A stretch of 64,000 bases of DNA from Siphonodentalium dalli (lineage: Eukaryota; Mollusca; Scaphopoda; Gadilida; Siphonodentaliidae): assembly GCA_032622095.1 (NCBI GenBank), contig CP136062.1, forward strand, positions 5,766,001 through 5,830,000. Direction: 5' to 3'. Shown piece after piece: positions 60,034 through 64,000 of the stretch. The notes under the pieces are model-generated. The model saw only the letters and a list, made by a program, of their open reading frames with translations, was not told the DNA's origin and made no database searches. The translations under genes and the position numbers were made by a program. Every line of letters begins with the position of its first letter. The stretch's first letter is position 1.

Positions 60034-60549
60034 TTAATGGCATTTTTCTGATGTGCAGGGGTAGACATGCTTGAGACCCCGTCACAGTTTAATTCACACC
60101 AGTTTCTCAGGTTCTGTTATTTTACGGAGTTCGAACTCATAGTCCTGATAGATGTACATGTTCTTGTAGATGGTGATTTATGAGCTGAGTTTAGAACCAC
60201 ATAATTGGTGGGAGGGGTTCTGGTTCTGACCCCCCCCCCCTAACTTTGGTATTCAGTGGAAAATCTGTTGTAAGTAGACCAACAAATGGCCACATTTAGA
60301 ATATTTCTAACTTTATGAACTTGAGGTACCAGTTACAAAATGATTCAATCATGTGAGATTGAAGCCACAGGAACATCCATGTTGGTCGGTTGATAAACGT
60401 TTATCGTCATTTCAGCCGCTATGCCATGTCACAACATCAGTTTTACTGGTTGAATGACCACATGAATAGTTAATCGCCCCACCCCACCAAACGGGCACCC
60501 ATGTTGTTCAGTTTTGGTTCGTTAATTAAGCTAGCTTATGTTCATATTA

Positions 60550-62879
60550 TATCTTTTGGTTTAATGGATTATGCTTATCCTGCTTGAAATGAGACTTACC
60601 ATTATCACTCTGATTCATATAATAGGCTATTTTATAAAATTAAAGTGAGACACATACCGGTACATAATAATGATAATATACTACATGTAGTACAGAAACA
60701 ATGTCTATTAAGTTAGTAATTATTATTTATAGTACTACTCTCTATGTTAATTTTTCATTTAGGTATGAGATCCCACCTGATAACCAGGTTGATTCGATCA
60801 AATTGTTAATGTTCCTGTACTGTATTTGATTGAAATACTGAAGTCATAACAAACCTGAACTGAAACTACATTGTATTTGAAGTTTTCACAGAATGAGATG
60901 AAAGCTAAATAAAGCCAAACATACTTTTATACAGCATGATTCCAACTGTTAAACTTAAATCTTTTTGTAAACTAAAATTTCTTATGTCAATATATATAAA
61001 GGTTTTCATCTTGTTATGATATGAATTGGGACCTAAATTGAGATTTTTTTTTTTTTAAATAAATAAAACAAAATTTTGGGTCCAATTTTGTGTGTGCAAT
61101 GGCAATAAAAAGTTTAGGGTCAGGGGTTTAAAATAGGGTCGGTCGGGTTAGCGGAAACAAACGTCTTTTTTTTTTTTAGGCCTAAGTTGATTTCGTTAAT
61201 TTGTTGCATTCCATATGCGGATGCATGCATGTGGGTGCCAGTGGAATATATAGTTTTTCTGTGAAAAAAAGTTTTCCCAAGCCATAGGCTCATATACATG
61301 TAGGGCTATAGCGCCACCGAATAAATGCTCCCAAATGGAATCTATTTCAGTTAGTAAATAGAGTAATAAAATAACATGTTGATTTTGTTGCATTCCAAAT
61401 CTACATGCATGTACATGTATGTGTGGCAGGTGGGATTACACAATACAGTTTTAGTTCAATAAAGTGTTCCCACGCGCCTCCGATGAAAGAGAAGTATGAG
61501 CAATCCATTTTGACGGGCCAGTCCATTTTGACGGGCAATCCCCCAGTAAGTACAGATTCTTAGTGACCATCTGTGATATACAATAAATTATATAATGAAA
61601 CGTTATTATAAAAGTAATAATGAGGTCAGTAAGAATCGTTTTCAGGTAGCTGAAGTTCATCATATACATGTACGCTTGAGTACCTAATAAAAGTACAGGG
61701 TGGAATAATAGTACAGGTTGAAAAATGTTGCGTAACTGAATAATAGTACAAGGCGGAATAAACGTACAGACTGGAAATATTAGTACCATACAACCCAACA
61801 AAACGCACCATCTGACTGATTTACTGATGCCATGAGACAGAAATACTTTTGATGGATAGCCAGGTCTGTGAATCTACAGTGTGCTGATCACTGTCAACAA
61901 TCAGCGTTCATTTATCTATGAATTACACAATTTAAGATTGGTGAATTATTTCTTTTGGTTAATTTAATAAACGTACAGGACCAAATAACGATCGTACAGG
62001 TGGAAATTTTACCTCAATTTTAATAATCGTACAACGGTACATGTATGTTTATTAGGAACTCAAGAGTACAGGTACAGCCCTTCGATTATGAGGTTTGCGA
62101 TCACGCTCACGCACCATAACATGCCTGAAATTAAATCTTGGCGAGTAATTAATCACACTCCTCGGCAATATTCGGCGCACGATTGAAAATGGTTTTATGA
62201 TAACGATCAACCTTGTTTGCTGGAGAAGACTGACGGACACGCCGTAAGTAATTGTTTTAAGTTTTGCGCACGCGCTAGAACATTCTTATAGTCAGGTGCG
62301 TTTAGAGATGTTGTCGCATTCGTCTGTAGGTCTGAGGAATTCTCGGCTAGATATTGTTACCAACATGACATATTTAAATTAATCATCACCAACTTGACGT
62401 AATTTTGGTACCATGTGTTGCGTTCTAAAATAAAAGCCGCCCCGATAGAAGGCGAAGATGAATAAAAATCGAAACTTGAGTTCGCGGCAAACAAACATTG
62501 TTTTAAAAAATATCGATGGTTACGTGGTCTCTGGTCGCATTTCATAACAACTTACATCCAACGGAAGCATTACGATGCAATTCGAGAATGGAGTTTTAAT
62601 TACTTCAATGTGAAGAATACATGTGTACAAGATGAATCACAATGGTGATAAAAATTGATTTAATTTTGAGTCTTCGTTCGTCATTTTATACCCCCCCCAA
62701 ATATTCACCAAAATCACACGCCTGGGTTTCAGGTTAGGTGAGTGACCAACCACACTCCTGCATTTTACAGAATCTAAGGACTGCAGGTACCCGGTACTCA
62801 GAAAATTCCCAATGAAAGCTATTATTTGGCATATATACATGTATCACATATTCATTTCTGAAGTCTGTAATTGTCTTGA
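60550..62879. other. No gene seen; short local duplications
   Basis: 61,105-61,185 carries the dispersed 'agggtcggtcgggttagcgg' repeat. 61,201 and 61,388 begin a diverged ~190-bp direct duplication ('ttgttgcattcca'). 61,506-61,541 has two tandem 'gtccattttgacgggc' units. 61,690-62,035 has several 'cgtaca/gtacagg..tggaa' words. No domain in any frame. Confidence 0.45.
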
Positions 62880-63160
62880 GATGTGTACTAATAATTGCCA
62901 TAGAAGCTTTTATTCAAACAGACGAACATGGATAACTCTAAAATCAAGTGGTAAATAACACAATTTTGACGGAGAACATCCTTTTGATGGCATGTTTTGG
63001 GACCACAAACAATAGAAATAACAAAACTTCAAACATTTATATATGATCACTCTCTGCATTGATTGGTAGGTTCCTCAACTCAAATCAATTATTTTTTAAC
63101 CCCGAAGCCAAAGAAATAGTAATTTATGAGGGTCTGATCGGATTTAGTACCTTTAATTGC
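62880..63160. repeat. Relative of the 11.64-12.03 kb TIR element
   Basis: Shares 'ataactctaaaatcaagtgg' and 'ttgattggtaggttcctca' in the same order and ends 'ctgatcggatttagtacctt' beside TTAA. The left terminus is not found. Confidence 0.6.
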
Positions 63161-64000
63161 AAACGTCATCAATTCAAATAAAGTGCACACTCATTCTGAG
63201 ACAGTTGACAACACAAGTGACAAAAGTAAAGAACCTGCATGTAGTTCATGTTGAGTCGTTGACAGTGGCCACTCATCGATCGATCGTAGGTTCCAGAACA
63301 AAAAGTTTCCGGTCATTTCCCACGTGGGATAACATTTCTTTTCGTTCGTATTCTCATTTTTGCAACAACAAGCTAGTCAATAAGTAGACGATTACTGTAC
63401 AGGTATCTGAATTTGCAGTTAGGTTAGTACAAGCTTTTTTGAATTATGTAAACTGGCTGAGTGAATAGGTATTTCCGGGCAGCACTACTGTGTCAACAAT
63501 TTGATTCAACCAATCACAGTGAGGAGAGTGTGTGGTCATTGTTTATCAACATAAATGATTGACATGAATATGTAACCTGATGTGCTTTGTCTTGTGACAC
63601 TTAATTGCTACAACATAGCGTCAGCACGCTTTGATCTTTGTTGTGTGTTGTCGCAGTTTAATATAGAAAGACGGTCGAGTGCTTTATTCCTTGCTACAAT
63701 TTAGTTACCAAGTGTCGACATTACAATATTATGCTGTGTGGGTAATTAATTTATTTACAAGGGAAAATTCCCCCTGCACAGTGCTTATTTGGGACCCTAC
63801 GTGTGTTACTTTTCCGATAAAAAATCGAAAGTCATTTGCAAAAACAGAAAATATCAGAACACAAAATGTGTAGATTTGAAACCAAAGTCGCAAACGAATA
63901 AACAGACTACCCATCTCCAATATAAAATAATTCTTTGTCATGTAATTATCTTATAGTGTAGATGGGCAATACGTAAATAACCGTTGATTCTACTATAATA
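63161..64000. other. No gene seen
   Basis: 63,395-63,420 resembles 18,010-18,030 ('acaggt(a/c)tctgaatttgcagtta'), a short dispersed repeat. Frames at 63,157-63,387 and 63,679-63,873 are not supported. Confidence 0.4.

Larger units (their letters stand above)
42476..60549 (+). repeat. Large locus copy 2
   Basis: Collinear with copy 1. Extra length comes from hAT-like inserts at 42,606 and 47,660, MITE A at 47,123, MITE B at 51,009, and the replaced stretch 53,228-54,603. It lacks 264 bp found in copies 0 and 1. Confidence 0.93.

Overview
This window looks like eukaryotic, intergenic, repeat-dominated DNA from a marine invertebrate. It is AT-rich and full of TACATGTA-type palindromic words and poly-purine/pyrimidine runs. 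It contains no long open reading frame: the longest is under 160 codons, and most open frames simply track repeat families. A mollusc-like genome is my best guess, at modest confidence. The basis is the dispersed phrase 'gagttatggccctt' and short-TIR elements with a core of ~160-bp tandem units, an architecture described for bivalve 'pearl' elements. I tested no sequence match to those elements.

The window is organised around three copies of one large locus. Copy 0 (4,403-12,226) is inverted and the most diverged. Copy 1 (21,785-36,976) and copy 2 (42,476-60,549) are direct repeats of each other and nearly identical apart from indels. Comparing copies 1 and 2 gives filled and empty sites for at least seven small DNA transposons. 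It also shows a perfect 29-bp micro-inversion and a 264-bp deletion. Either this is a recent tandem segmental duplication, or two divergent haplotypes were joined in tandem by an assembler.

Mobile elements recognised from structure: (i) four ~0.8-1.3 kb non-autonomous hAT-like elements with 7-8 bp target-site duplications (TSDs); (ii) family A, a ~375-bp TA-flanked MITE with 25-bp TIRs and a CpG-rich ~22-bp internal repeat, about ten copies, two of them self-nested; (iii) family B, a ~350-bp TA-flanked MITE ending CCGCTAT, four copies; (iv) family C, a TTA-flanked MITE with long TIRs, including a head-to-tail triple at 18-19.7 kb; (v) TTAA-flanked piggyBac-like MITEs, one carrying two mirrored 69-nt hairpins; (vi) pearl-like elements with alternating ~160-bp units, five elements plus one truncated array; (vii) a 263-bp MITE (family E) with perfect 21-bp TIRs.

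The only convincing coding remnant is at 969-1427 (minus). It is the 5' end of a non-LTR retrotransposon ORF with hydrophobic segments, a 2A-like recoding motif (unusual Asn for Asp before V-E-T-N-P-G-P) and the start of an APE-type endonuclease domain. No RNA gene, CRISPR array or host protein-coding gene could be supported. Unspliced open frames are a poor guide to short exons in such a genome, so small exons may have been missed.
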